A DNA stretch of 64,000 nucleotides from contig CBDCIZ010000003.1 of assembly GCA_965217685.1 (NCBI GenBank), positions 3,100,001-3,164,000 of the forward strand. Reading direction: 5' to 3'. The stretch comes from Aurantimonas sp965217685 (GTDB lineage Bacteria; Pseudomonadota; Alphaproteobacteria; Rhizobiales; Rhizobiaceae). The position numbers and the translations under genes were made by a program. The notes under the pieces were generated by a model that was given only the letters and a program-made list of their open reading frames with translations, made no database searches and was not told the DNA's origin. Shown piece by piece: positions 15,669-24,588 of the stretch (its first letter is position 1; each line of letters begins with the position of its first letter).

Positions 15669-15696
15669 ATGCCCTGGAGCGTTGGCTTCAGGGCAT
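15669..15696 (+). terminator. Hairpin between flp and cpaA (attenuator/processing candidate)
   Basis: ATGCCCTG (15669-15676) pairs perfectly with CAGGGCAT (15689-15696), loop 12 bases. There is no T-run after it, so partial termination or 3'-end stabilisation of a short flp mRNA is more likely than full termination. Confidence 0.5.
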
Positions 15697-15712
15697 CATC
15701 CAGGTTGATCGA

Positions 15713-16234
15713 ATGCTCCCGTATTTCTTCCTCGGCTTCTTTCCTTTCCTAGTGGTTTACGCGGCGTTTTCCGATCTTTTGTCGATGACTATTGCAAACA
15801 AGGTATCTCTCGCGCTCGTCGCGGGTTTTTTTTTCGCCGGGCACCTGATCGGGATGCCGCCGGTGACGATCGTGCTTCATGTCGCAGTGGGCGGCGCGGT
15901 GTTGCTCGCTACGTTCGCAATGTTTGCGGCTGGATGGATGGGCGGCGGCGATGCCAAGTTCCTCGCCGCGACGGCGATCTGGTTCGGGCCGACGCCGCTG
16001 CTTCTGGAGTATCTTCTGGTCAGCACGGTGTTCGGCGGCCTCCTGACCATTGGCCTGCTGATGGCTCGCTCGTACATGGTCCCCGCCACGGGCATTGATT
16101 TCATCGACCGCCTGCTCGACGATCGAACAGGCATCCCCTACGGCATTGCGCTCGGCGCCGGTGGATTGACGGTGTATGCCCACAGCGGCTGGATGGATGT
16201 CGCGGTGAAGGGTCTGGCGGCCCCGCCGTTCTGA
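15713..16234 (+). CDS. cpaA: Prepilin peptidase CpaA (A24 family)
   Basis: Inner-membrane aspartic peptidase that removes the pilin leader. The 173-residue chain is mostly hydrophobic with about five or six spans. The two catalytic aspartates are visible: Asp21 in YAAFSDLLSMTI and Asp80 in GWMGGGDAKFLA (GxGD class). There is no N-terminal methyltransferase domain, as usual for CpaA/TadV. The context between flp and cpaB confirms the assignment. Its substrate is the Flp pilin of this locus and probably the TadE/F pseudopilins, which are not in this window. Confidence 0.94.
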   Translation: MLPYFFLGFFPFLVVYAAFSDLLSMTIANKVSLALVAGFFFAGHLIGMPPVTIVLHVAVGGAVLLATFAMFAAGWMGGGDAKFLAATAIWFGPTPLLLEYLLVSTVFGGLLTIGLLMARSYMVPATGIDFIDRLLDDRTGIPYGIALGAGGLTVYAHSGWMDVAVKGLAAPPF

Positions 16235-16384
16235 AACTCCGGTCGCGATTGGCTGGGACGGGACGCGCTGCAATCGCCGCATTTTAAGCTCCGGCAGGTT
16301 TTCGTTAACCATGTCTTGAGGGTTTATCGGCAACAACCGTGATGAACGGCCGCGTGGTGCGGATTCGTCATCGGGAGTGGCCGG

Positions 16385-17206
16385 ATGAACCTGGCGCGGA
16401 TCGCAGTCGTCGCTATTGCCCTTGCCGCCGCAGTGGGGGCTGGATTCGTCGCGCTCAACCTGTCGCGGCCCGCCGAAGTGGAGCCGGTGATCATCACGGC
16501 GGCTCCGGCCGAACCGCCGATCAAGCTCGCCGACGTCCTCGTCACGACGAAGGACCTCGTCATGGGCGAGAAGATCAGCGGCACGCTCGACTGGCAGAAA
16601 TGGCCCGAAGCGGGCATCGGCCCGACGATCATCACAAAGGTCAACCGGCCGGAGGCCATCGAGGAACTCGACGGTTCGATCGCCAAGCAAGCGTTCTTCG
16701 CCGGCGAGCCGGTTCGCGAGGCCAAGCTGATCCGCGCCGATCACGGCTTCATGTCGGCCATTCTGCCCGCAGGCAAGCGCGCCATCGCCATCCAGATCGC
16801 GGCCGACACGGCCGCGGGCGGCTTCATCCTGCCGAACGATCATGTCGACGTCATCATGACGCGGAAGATCCCCGCCGTGAACGACCGGCCCGAACAGACC
16901 AGGACCGAGACCGTGCTGCGCAATCTGCGGGTTCTCGCGATCGATCAGACCGTCCAGGAAAAGGACGGCGAACAGGTCGTCGTCGGCTCGACCGCGACGA
17001 TCGAGGTCGAGCCCGATCAGGCCGAGGCGCTGACGGCGGCCCAGCAGATCGGCGACCGGCTCATCCTCTCGCTCCGCGCCCTGGCCGATTCCGTGCCCGG
17101 AACGCCCGGCTACGCGGCTTTCCTGCTCGCTCAGGAACAGGCCAGGCGCCAGACGATCAAAGTCGTGCGCTACGGCCAGACCACCGACATCACGACGAAC
17201 AATTGA
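16385..17206 (+). CDS. cpaB: Flp pilus assembly protein CpaB (RcpC)
   Basis: Periplasmic assembly factor anchored by an N-terminal segment (IAVVAIALAAAVGAGFVALNL, about residues 6-26). It is followed by a SAF domain (LADVLVTTKDLVMGEKIS..LDWQKWPE) and the RcpC/CpaB domain (SAILPAGKRAIAIQI, then GFILPNDHVDVIMTRKI). At 273 residues it has normal length. GGGAG-like bases precede the ATG. A 150-base gap separates it from cpaA; TTAACCATGTCTTGAG at 16305-16320 there is only a partial CtrA-box match. The secretin gene follows 11 bases after the stop. Confidence 0.93.
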   Translation: MNLARIAVVAIALAAAVGAGFVALNLSRPAEVEPVIITAAPAEPPIKLADVLVTTKDLVMGEKISGTLDWQKWPEAGIGPTIITKVNRPEAIEELDGSIAKQAFFAGEPVREAKLIRADHGFMSAILPAGKRAIAIQIAADTAAGGFILPNDHVDVIMTRKIPAVNDRPEQTRTETVLRNLRVLAIDQTVQEKDGEQVVVGSTATIEVEPDQAEALTAAQQIGDRLILSLRALADSVPGTPGYAAFLLAQEQARRQTIKVVRYGQTTDITTNN

Positions 17207-17217
17207 GGGATCGAGCG

Positions 17218-18828
17218 ATGCACATCCGGACCCGCCTTTCCCCGAACGTCTCGCTGCGCCGCGGCTCGCTGAACATCGCGCTCGCCATCACCACGGCGCT
17301 CGCACCGATCGCCGCCGCCTTGCCCGCCTCTGCGGCAGATCAGGCCGTCGTCAATGTCGGGCAGGGTACGCAGACGATCAATCTCGGTCTCAACAAGACG
17401 AAGGTCATCGTCCTGTCCGCCGACGCCCACGACATTCTCGTCGCGAACCCGTCGGTCGCCGATGCGGTCACGCGGGACGCCCGCCGAATCTATATTTTCG
17501 GCAAGCAGGTCGGCCAGACCAACGTCATCGTCTTCGACCGCCAAAACCGCCAGATCGCGTCCATCGACATCAGGATCGAGCGTGACATCAGCGGACTTGA
17601 GGCGACGATCCGCAAATACGTTCCCGGCTCCAACGTCACGGTCGAGATGCTGAACGACAACGTCGTTCTGACGGGACAGGTGCAGACGCCGCAGGATGCC
17701 TCGCAGGTCGAGCGACTGGCGCGCATCTTCGTGACGGGTGGCGAGGCGACCACCGGTCAGTATATCCAGTCGGCCACCGCCGGCGCGGCGACCGGCGGCA
17801 CCGCCGACGTCGCCTTCGCCCAGGAGAACCGTCAGCAAAGCCAGATCGTCAATCTCATCCAGATCGCCGGCCAGGACCAGGTGACGCTGAAGGTCACGGT
17901 CGCCGAGGTGCAACGTTCGGTGGTCAAGCAGCTGGGCATCGACTCGCTGGCCAACGGCTCGATCGACGGGGTGTCTTACGCTGCCGCGACCGACAACATC
18001 TTCGGTCTCGGAAACGCGCTTTCCAACACGTTTGCCGGTTTATCCAGCACCAACAACGGCGACACCGTTCAGGCTCAGCTTCGCGCGCTCAACCAGGCCG
18101 GCGTCATGCGCACTCTGGCCGAACCGAGCCTGACCGCGATCTCCGGCGAAAAGGCGAGTTTCAAGGTCGGCGGCGAGTTTTCGATTCCCGACGGTCGCGA
18201 CATCACGCCGGAAAAGCGCACGAACATCCGCGACGCCGACGGACGCATCGTCGATACGGAAGTCGAAGCGGCACAGCTGACGCTCAACAGCCGAAATGTG
18301 GAATACGGGATCGGCCTCGATTTCACGCCGGTCGTGCTTTCGCCGGGGCGGATCAGCTTGAAAGTTCGCACCAGCGTGTCGGAGCCGACGTTCGAATCGC
18401 CGTTCAATCTCGCCGGTGGCGGTGCGGGACAGAATGCAGGCTCCGCCGTCATCGGCATCCGCAAGCGGCTCGCCGACACCACGGTCGAGCTGCCGTCGGG
18501 CGGCTCGCTGGTCATCGCCGGTCTGGTGCGTGACGAATCGCGGCAGGTAATCTCCGGCTTCCCCGGTCTTTCGAAAATCCCCGTGCTCGGCACCTTGTTC
18601 CGCAGCCGCGACTTCCAGCATTACGAGACCGAACTCGTCATCATCGTCACGCCCTATCTCGTGCGACCCGTCGCCCGCGAGGCGCTGGCACGGCCCGACG
18701 ACGGGTTCGCGCTGTCCAGCGACGGCGCCGCCAATTTCCTCGGCCGGGTCAACCGCGTCTACGGAAAGATGGAAACCAGACTGCCGCCCGGCCGATATCA
18801 CGGCGTCGTCGGCTTCATCTACAAATGA
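17218..18828 (+). CDS. cpaC: Pilus secretin CpaC (RcpA)
   Basis: Outer-membrane channel of the tight-adherence pilus, 536 residues. It has a signal peptide ending at PASAADQ (about residue 42), an N-terminal secretin domain (INLGLNKTKVIVLSADAHDI), a BON-like segment (TIRKYVPGSNVTVEMLNDNV) and a secretin core with GEKASFKVGGEFSIP, VEYGIGLDFTPVVLS and the closing block GSLVIAGLVRDESRQVISGF..IPVLGTLFRS. The stop overlaps the cpaD start (ATGA). The orphan protein at 13161-13637 resembles only the N-terminal domain of this one. Confidence 0.95.
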   Translation: MHIRTRLSPNVSLRRGSLNIALAITTALAPIAAALPASAADQAVVNVGQGTQTINLGLNKTKVIVLSADAHDILVANPSVADAVTRDARRIYIFGKQVGQTNVIVFDRQNRQIASIDIRIERDISGLEATIRKYVPGSNVTVEMLNDNVVLTGQVQTPQDASQVERLARIFVTGGEATTGQYIQSATAGAATGGTADVAFAQENRQQSQIVNLIQIAGQDQVTLKVTVAEVQRSVVKQLGIDSLANGSIDGVSYAAATDNIFGLGNALSNTFAGLSSTNNGDTVQAQLRALNQAGVMRTLAEPSLTAISGEKASFKVGGEFSIPDGRDITPEKRTNIRDADGRIVDTEVEAAQLTLNSRNVEYGIGLDFTPVVLSPGRISLKVRTSVSEPTFESPFNLAGGGAGQNAGSAVIGIRKRLADTTVELPSGGSLVIAGLVRDESRQVISGFPGLSKIPVLGTLFRSRDFQHYETELVIIVTPYLVRPVAREALARPDDGFALSSDGAANFLGRVNRVYGKMETRLPPGRYHGVVGFIYK

Positions 18829-19565
18829 TCGGTTCGGGGAGATCCACCGTGCAACACCGGTTCGACACGATGAGCCGCCGCAAGACCGGCCGCTCGACCC
18901 TCAAGGCGTTCCTGCCGCTGATCCTGGTTCTTGCGGCCAGCGGCTGCGCCAACGTCCACAACATCGAGGTCGGCTCGATACCGGACGACTATCGTACCCG
19001 TCACCCGATCGTGGTTTCGGAGAACCTCGTGGCGATCGACCTGCCGATCGTCGCCTCGGACGCCAACCTCGCCTTCGCGGACAAGGGACGCGTCGAGGAT
19101 TTCGCCGATCGCTTCAAGGCCTCCGGCGCCGATTCGATCCAGGTGCAGTTGCCGGCCGGTTCGACCAACGAGTTCGCCGCCAGCCGGGTCTCTGGCGGCA
19201 TCGTGGAGACGCTGCGCAAGCGCGGTGTCGACCGCAATCGCATCTTCGTCCAGCCCTATTCCGCCGTGGGCTCGACCGGGCCGGTGCCGATCCGCCTGTC
19301 CTACGCGGCGCTTGTCGCCAAGACAGGGCCGTGCGGCCGCTGGCCCGAGGATCTGGCCGACACGTCCGAAAACAAGAACTACTTCAATTTCGGCTGTGCC
19401 AACCAGCAGAACCTCGCGGCGCAGATCGCCGACCCGCGCGATCTGTTGTCGCCGCGCGGCGTCGATACGATCGATGCCCAGCGCCGGACGACCGTCATCG
19501 ACAATTATCGTCGGGGCGAGGCGACGCAGTCCGTCGGTGTCCAAGCCAACATCGCGTCCTACTGA
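18825..19565 (+). CDS. cpaD: Pilus biogenesis lipoprotein CpaD
   Basis: Outer-membrane-associated lipoprotein that assists the secretin. The lipobox LAASGC puts the modified Cys at residue 41 if translation begins at the ATG that overlaps cpaC; Met16 or a GTG at residue 9 (with GGGGAG upstream) would give a more normal signal peptide of 26-33 residues. After the lipobox, SIPDDYRTRHPIVVSE is the CpaD hallmark, followed by an OmpA-like phosphate/peptidoglycan-type fold and the Cys-containing NYFNFGCANQQNLAAQIADP block, also diagnostic. End ATQSVGVQANIASY. Placed between secretin and CpaE as in Caulobacter. Confidence 0.93.
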   Translation: MIGSGRSTVQHRFDTMSRRKTGRSTLKAFLPLILVLAASGCANVHNIEVGSIPDDYRTRHPIVVSENLVAIDLPIVASDANLAFADKGRVEDFADRFKASGADSIQVQLPAGSTNEFAASRVSGGIVETLRKRGVDRNRIFVQPYSAVGSTGPVPIRLSYAALVAKTGPCGRWPEDLADTSENKNYFNFGCANQQNLAAQIADPRDLLSPRGVDTIDAQRRTTVIDNYRRGEATQSVGVQANIASY

Positions 19566-19585
19566 TCGTGACCGCGGAGCTTCCC

Positions 19586-20848
19586 ATGGACCACCTGACC
19601 CCCAGCGTTCCCGAAACCTTGAGCGCCGACAGCGTGCATCTCGCCAGCTTCGCGCCGGTGCCGCGCATCTCCGTCCAGGCCTTCTGCGAGACCGAAGGCG
19701 TCGCCGATCCGATCGAGCGCGCCGGCAAGGATCGCCGCATGGCCAAGGCCAATCTGCGCGTCCATATGGGCGGCGTTCGCGCGGCGAACGAGCATTTCTC
19801 CAGCGCGCCGACACCCAATCTCGTCATCCTGGAGTCGCGCCTGGGTCCCGACGAACTGCTCGAATCCCTGGAAACGCTGGCCGATGTCTGCGATCCGGGT
19901 TCGAAAGTCGTCGTGGTCGGCCACAACAACGACGTGGCGCTGTACCGCGAGATGATCCGTCGCGGCATCTCCGAATATCTCGTGGCGCCGATCTCGCTCG
20001 CCGACGTGATGGCGATGATCTCGGGCCTCTTCACCGCCCCCGACGCCGCGCCGATCGGCCGCGACATCGCCTTTATCGGCGCCAAGGGCGGCGTCGGCTC
20101 CTCGACGGTCGCACACAATGTCGGCTGGACGATCTCGCGGCTCTTCGCCAGCGATGTCGTTATCGCAGACCTCGACCTGCCGTTCGGCACGGCGAACATC
20201 AATTTCGACCGCGATCCGACGCAGGGCATCGCCGAGGCGGTGTTTTCGGCGGAGCGCATGGACGACACGATGCTCGATCGCCTGTTGTCGAAATGTGCCG
20301 ATCACCTGTCGCTTCTGGCCGCGCCCTCGGTGCTCGACCGCACCTATGACTTCAGCTCCGACGCCTTCACGGCGCTGATCGAGACCGCCAAGCGCGGCGC
20401 CCCCATCGTCGCGCTCGACGTGCCGCACGGCTGGAACGAGTGGACCCGGACCGTTCTGGCGGGCGCCGACAGCGTCGTCATCACCGCAACGCCGGATCTG
20501 GCGAATCTGCGCAACGCCAAGAACTTCGTCGACCTTCTGGCGAGTCTGCGCCCGAACGATCCCAAGCCGTATCTGATCCTCAACCAGCTGGCGGTGCCGA
20601 AGCGTCCGGAGATTTCGGTCGCCGAATTCTGCGAGCCCCTCGGCCTCGATCCGATCGCCCAGATCGCCTTCGATCCGCAGGTTTTCGGTGATGCGGCGAA
20701 CAACGGTCAAATGCTCGGCGAACTCGAGCCGAAGCACCCTGCCGTCGAATCGTTCCAGCAGATCGCCCACATCCTGACCGGGCGGGCCGAAACGAAAAAG
20801 GCGAAGAAACCCGGCCTGTTCGATCGGCTTCGCCGCAAGTCCGCCTGA
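19586..20848 (+). CDS. cpaE: Pilus assembly ATPase-like localisation protein CpaE/TadZ
   Basis: Positions the pilus machine at the pole; related to ParA/MinD. The 420-residue chain has an N-terminal receiver-like domain (NLVILESRLGPDELLESLETL..RRGISEYLVAPIS) lacking a clear phospho-Asp, and a C-terminal ATPase with the deviant Walker A IGAKGGVGSST and ADLDLPFGTANINFD. The tail GLFDRLRRKSA is basic and typical. The ATG at 19586 has GGAG upstream; an in-frame GTG at 19568 is an alternative. A 122-base gap separates it from cpaF. Confidence 0.93.
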   Translation: MDHLTPSVPETLSADSVHLASFAPVPRISVQAFCETEGVADPIERAGKDRRMAKANLRVHMGGVRAANEHFSSAPTPNLVILESRLGPDELLESLETLADVCDPGSKVVVVGHNNDVALYREMIRRGISEYLVAPISLADVMAMISGLFTAPDAAPIGRDIAFIGAKGGVGSSTVAHNVGWTISRLFASDVVIADLDLPFGTANINFDRDPTQGIAEAVFSAERMDDTMLDRLLSKCADHLSLLAAPSVLDRTYDFSSDAFTALIETAKRGAPIVALDVPHGWNEWTRTVLAGADSVVITATPDLANLRNAKNFVDLLASLRPNDPKPYLILNQLAVPKRPEISVAEFCEPLGLDPIAQIAFDPQVFGDAANNGQMLGELEPKHPAVESFQQIAHILTGRAETKKAKKPGLFDRLRRKSA

Positions 20849-20970
20849 CGCGGTCGTGTCTGGCGGGCAGGGTGCCCGCGGCGTTCGGCCCATTCCTGTG
20901 AATCAATCGGTCGCAGGGCGGCGATCGGGACAAGCCCGACGAACTGCCTGCGATCACGGAGCGACCAGCG

Positions 20971-22458
20971 ATGTTCGGAAAGCGTGGAAACGAGACGTCA
21001 GATTTCGGGGGCACCGCGACCTTGGCGAAGTCCGCCAAGCCCGAGGCCGCGTCCGAACGGCGATCCGAACCCGCCGGATCCGCTGCCGTCGACAAGCCGA
21101 TCGCGCCGCAGGTCCCGGCACGTGTCGAGCGGCCGGTGCCCGAGCGGCCCGCCGCCGGCCGCAGCGACGACTATTATTCGCGCAAGGCGCAGGTCTTCGC
21201 GGCGCTGATCGATACGATCGACCTGTCGCAGCTCGCCAAGCTCGACAATGAGGCGGCGCGCGAGGAAATCCGCGACATCGTCAACGACATCATCGCGATC
21301 AAGAGCTTCGCCATGTCGATCGCCGAGCAGGAGGACCTGCTCGCCGACATCTGCAACGACGTTCTCGGCTACGGCCCGCTGGAGCCGCTGCTGGCCCGCG
21401 ACGACATTTCCGACATCATGGTCAACGGCGCCCGCCAGACATTTATCGAAGTGGGCGGCAAGGTCATCGAGACCAATATCCGCTTCCGCGACAACCAGCA
21501 GCTTCTCAACATCTGCCAGCGCATCGTCAGCCAGGTCGGCCGGCGGGTCGACGAGACCTCGCCGATCTGCGACGCGCGCCTGCCGGACGGGTCGCGCGTC
21601 AACGTCATCGCGCCACCGCTCGCCATCGACGGGGCGGCGCTGACCATCCGAAAGTTCAAGAAGGACAAGCTGACGCTCGACCAACTGGTCAAGTTCGGCG
21701 CCATCACGCCGGAGGGGGCGGCGATCCTCGAGATCATCGGTCGGGTGCGCTGCAACGTCGTGATCTCCGGCGGCACCGGTTCGGGCAAGACCACACTGCT
21801 CAACTGCCTGACCCGCTACATCGACCTCGACGAGCGCATCGTCACCTGCGAGGATTCGGCCGAACTGCAGCTGCAGCAGCCTCACGTGGTGCGCCTCGAA
21901 ACCCGCCCGCCCAATATCGAGGGCGAGGGCGAGATCACCATGCGTGACCTGGTCAAGAACTGCCTGCGGATGCGCCCTGAGCGCATCATCGTCGGCGAGG
22001 TTCGCGGACCGGAGGCGTTCGACCTTCTGCAGGCGATGAACACCGGCCATGACGGCTCGATGGGCACGATCCACTCCAACTCGCCGCGCGAGTGCCTCAA
22101 CCGTATCGAGTCGATGATCGCCATGGGCGGCTTCTCGCTACCTTCGCGCACCGTCAAGGAGATCATGGTCGGCTCGATCGATGTCATCATTCAGGCCGCG
22201 CGCCTGCGCGACGGCTCGCGCCGCATCACCCACATCACCGAAGTGCTCGGCATGGAGGGCGACGTCATCACCACCCAGGACCTCTTCGTCTACGAGATGA
22301 ACGGCGAGGACGCGCAAGGGCGCATCCTGGGCCGTCACCGCTCCACCGGCATCGGACGTCCGGCCTTCTGGGAGCGCGCGCGCTACTATGGCGAAGAGCA
22401 GCGGCTGGCCGCCGCCATCGACGCCAGCACCCTGGCCGAAGCCGAGAAGACGTACTGA
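20971..22458 (+). CDS. cpaF: Pilus assembly/retraction ATPase CpaF (TadA, VirB11-like)
   Basis: Hexameric cytoplasmic ATPase that drives pilus extension and retraction. The 495 residues include a low-complexity Pro/Ala-rich N-terminus (about 1-65), a helical N-domain with LGYGPLEPLLARDDISDIMV, Walker A GGTGSGKTTLL, the Asp box CEDSAELQL, Walker B region RMRPERIIVGEVRGPEAFD and the His box GHDGSMGTIHSNSPRECLNR. The stop overlaps tadB as TGATG. These motifs together make the identification secure. Confidence 0.96.
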   Translation: MFGKRGNETSDFGGTATLAKSAKPEAASERRSEPAGSAAVDKPIAPQVPARVERPVPERPAAGRSDDYYSRKAQVFAALIDTIDLSQLAKLDNEAAREEIRDIVNDIIAIKSFAMSIAEQEDLLADICNDVLGYGPLEPLLARDDISDIMVNGARQTFIEVGGKVIETNIRFRDNQQLLNICQRIVSQVGRRVDETSPICDARLPDGSRVNVIAPPLAIDGAALTIRKFKKDKLTLDQLVKFGAITPEGAAILEIIGRVRCNVVISGGTGSGKTTLLNCLTRYIDLDERIVTCEDSAELQLQQPHVVRLETRPPNIEGEGEITMRDLVKNCLRMRPERIIVGEVRGPEAFDLLQAMNTGHDGSMGTIHSNSPRECLNRIESMIAMGGFSLPSRTVKEIMVGSIDVIIQAARLRDGSRRITHITEVLGMEGDVITTQDLFVYEMNGEDAQGRILGRHRSTGIGRPAFWERARYYGEEQRLAAAIDASTLAEAEKTY

Positions 22459-23468
22459 TGCTGACCTCGCCGTCCGGTCTCCTCTTCGTCCTCTTGTCGA
22501 CGGTTGCCGCCGCCGGCCTCGCCTATGCGTTCCTCCAGCCTAAGATCGCCAGCGGCAAGGCCGTGGAGCAGCGACGGGCGCAGTACACCCGCGGCGAAAG
22601 CGATCGGGCCTCGATGAAGCAGGCGCGCGAAAGGCTGAACGAGCAGTCCAAGCGGCGCAAGACCATCCAGACCTCGCTAAAGGATCTGGAAACCCGGCAG
22701 AAAGCGCGCGGCAAGCATTCCGGCAGGGTCCCGTTGCAACGGTCCATCGAGCAGGCCGGCTGGACGATCGGCGTCCGCAAATTCCACGTTGCCAGCGCGA
22801 TCCTCGGCGTCGCCGGTCTGCTGGTCTCGCTGATCTTCGGCATGTCGCTACTCGGCAGCCTGGGGATCGCGATCGTCGCCGGCTTCGGGCTGCCGCGGTT
22901 CTTCCTGGCGCGTGCGAGAAAACGGCGGCTGCTCAAATTCACCGACGAGTTTCCCAACGCGGTCGACCTGATCGTGCGCGGCATCAAATCCGGTTTGCCG
23001 CTGGCCGATACGCTGAGAATGGTCTCGACCGAGACGGTCGAGCCGGTTCGCGGCGAGTTTCAGAAGATCATCGAGACTCAGCAGATGGGCATCCCGATTT
23101 CCGAGGCGGTCGAGCGGCTCTATCGGAACGTGCCGACACCGGAGACCAACTTCTTCTCGATCGTCATCGGCATCCAGGCCCAGGCCGGCGGCAATCTCTC
23201 CGAGGCGCTCGGGAACCTGTCCCGCGTCTTGCGCGATCGCAAGAAGATGAAGGGCAAGATCCAGGCGATGTCGATGGAGGCCAAGGCCTCCGGCGGCATC
23301 ATCGGGTCCTTGCCGATCATCGTCGCGACTCTCGTGTATCTTACGTCGCCCGACTACATCTCCGTTCTCTTCGTCACGACGCCCGGCAACATGATCCTGG
23401 TCGTGGCGGCCCTGTGGATGGCGATCGGCATCTTCGTCATGAAGAAGATGATCAATTTCGACTTCTGA
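22458..23468 (+). CDS. tadB: Tight adherence inner-membrane protein TadB
   Basis: Inner-membrane platform subunit of the Tad pilus (T2SS GspF-like), 336 residues. An N-terminal span (LLFVLLSTVAAAGLAYAFL) is followed by a charged segment, a pair of spans at about residues 112-150, the T2SSF domain (FTDEFPNAVDLIVRGIKSGLPLADTL, then GIPISEAVERLYR), and two C-terminal spans. ALGNLSRVLRDRKKMKGKI is the conserved loop. The start overlaps the cpaF stop (TGATG). A perfect 15-bp hairpin follows two bases after the stop. Confidence 0.94.
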   Translation: MLTSPSGLLFVLLSTVAAAGLAYAFLQPKIASGKAVEQRRAQYTRGESDRASMKQARERLNEQSKRRKTIQTSLKDLETRQKARGKHSGRVPLQRSIEQAGWTIGVRKFHVASAILGVAGLLVSLIFGMSLLGSLGIAIVAGFGLPRFFLARARKRRLLKFTDEFPNAVDLIVRGIKSGLPLADTLRMVSTETVEPVRGEFQKIIETQQMGIPISEAVERLYRNVPTPETNFFSIVIGIQAQAGGNLSEALGNLSRVLRDRKKMKGKIQAMSMEAKASGGIIGSLPIIVATLVYLTSPDYISVLFVTTPGNMILVVAALWMAIGIFVMKKMINFDF

Positions 23469-23470
23469 CC

Positions 23471-23504
23471 GCGTCGCGTGCGGCCGGTCGGCCGCACGCG
23501 ACGC
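23471..23504 (+). other. Perfect 15-bp stem-loop between tadB and tadC
   Basis: GCGTCGCGTGCGGCC (23471-23485) is exactly complementary to 23490-23504, with a GGTC loop. No T-tract follows. Its position in the middle of a pilus operon suggests an RNA stability or processing element, or a partial terminator that lowers tadC output. Confidence 0.6.
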
Positions 23505-23529
23505 CGCCGTTACAAGGACCCTGCCCGGC

Positions 23530-24528
23530 ATGGAAGCGTTATTCAACTCGATCGGATTGACCGGCGCCGTCGTGGCGAGCTGGGTCATCGCCGCCGGGGT
23601 CTTCACCACGATCGTCGCCGTCGCCATGCCCCTGTTGGCCGGCAACCGGCTCAGGAGCAGGATGAAGGCGGTGGCCCTCGAACGCGAGGAACTGAGGGCG
23701 CGGGAACGGGCAAGGACCGCGTCCGACCGCGATCGCGGTCGCGGCAAGGGCGTCGGTCTGCGTCAGGCCGACCAGAAGGGATTTGCCGCACTCGTCGTCG
23801 AGAGACTCAACCTGCGAAAGGCGCTCGTCGACGACAAGACCGTCGCCAAGCTCAGGGTTGCGGGTCTCAGGGGGCAGCGTCCTCTGACGCTCTTTCTGTT
23901 CGCGCGCGTGGCGATGCCGCTGGTGCTGTTGCTCGTCGCCGCTTTCTATGTCTACGGGCTGGGCGTCCTCGACAAGCAACCCCCGATGGCCGGCATCCTC
24001 GTCTGCCTCTTCGCGAGCTATCTCGGCTTTTACCTGCCGATCCTCTACATCAATAACCGGGCCGGCAAGCGCCGCCTCTCGATCACCCGTTCGTGGCCGG
24101 ATGCGCTCGATCTCATGCTGATCTGCGTGGAATCAGGCAATTCGATCGAAGCCGCCTTTCGCCGCGTGGCCGAGGAAATCGGCATCCAGTCGATCCCGCT
24201 CGCCGAGGAACTGATCCTCGTCTGTGCCGAGCTGTCCTATCTGCCCGATCGCAAGGTCGCCTACGACAATCTTGCGGCGCGCACCGGCCTCGACGGCGTG
24301 CGCTCGGTCTGTACCGCGCTGACCCAGGCCGAACGATACGGCACACCGCTCGGGACGGCGCTGAGAACGCTGTCCCAGGAAAACCGCGACATGCGGATGA
24401 ACTTCGCCGAGAAGAAGGCGGCGGCTCTGCCGCCGAAGCTCACGGTCCCGATGATCGTGTTCTTCCTGCCGGTGCTGTTCGCCGTGATCATCGGGCCGGC
24501 GGTTTTGCAGATGATGAAGGTCTTCTGA
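23530..24528 (+). CDS. tadC: Tight adherence inner-membrane protein TadC
   Basis: Second GspF-like platform subunit, 332 residues. It has an N-terminal span (VVASWVIAAGVFTTIVAVAMP), a basic linker, a span pair at about residues 120-175, the T2SSF domain (RSWPDALDLMLICVESGNSI..AFRRVAEE; TGLDGVRSVCTALTQAERYG) and a last span LTVPMIVFFLPVLFAVIIGP. The ribosome site AAGGA lies nine bases upstream. It partners TadB and docks CpaF. The next gene is convergent, so tadD, tadE, tadF and tadG are not part of this transcript. Confidence 0.94.
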   Translation: MEALFNSIGLTGAVVASWVIAAGVFTTIVAVAMPLLAGNRLRSRMKAVALEREELRARERARTASDRDRGRGKGVGLRQADQKGFAALVVERLNLRKALVDDKTVAKLRVAGLRGQRPLTLFLFARVAMPLVLLLVAAFYVYGLGVLDKQPPMAGILVCLFASYLGFYLPILYINNRAGKRRLSITRSWPDALDLMLICVESGNSIEAAFRRVAEEIGIQSIPLAEELILVCAELSYLPDRKVAYDNLAARTGLDGVRSVCTALTQAERYGTPLGTALRTLSQENRDMRMNFAEKKAAALPPKLTVPMIVFFLPVLFAVIIGPAVLQMMKVF

Positions 24529-24588
24529 GGCGGGACAGCTCGGCCGAGACCAGGATGCGGATCGGTTTTCCCTCACCGTATCGAGGCA

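Noticed and set aside
16305..16320. CtrA box upstream of cpaB (TTAACCATGTCTTGAG)
   Set aside because: The second half TTGAG matches TTAAC at only three of five positions; too weak to call as a site.
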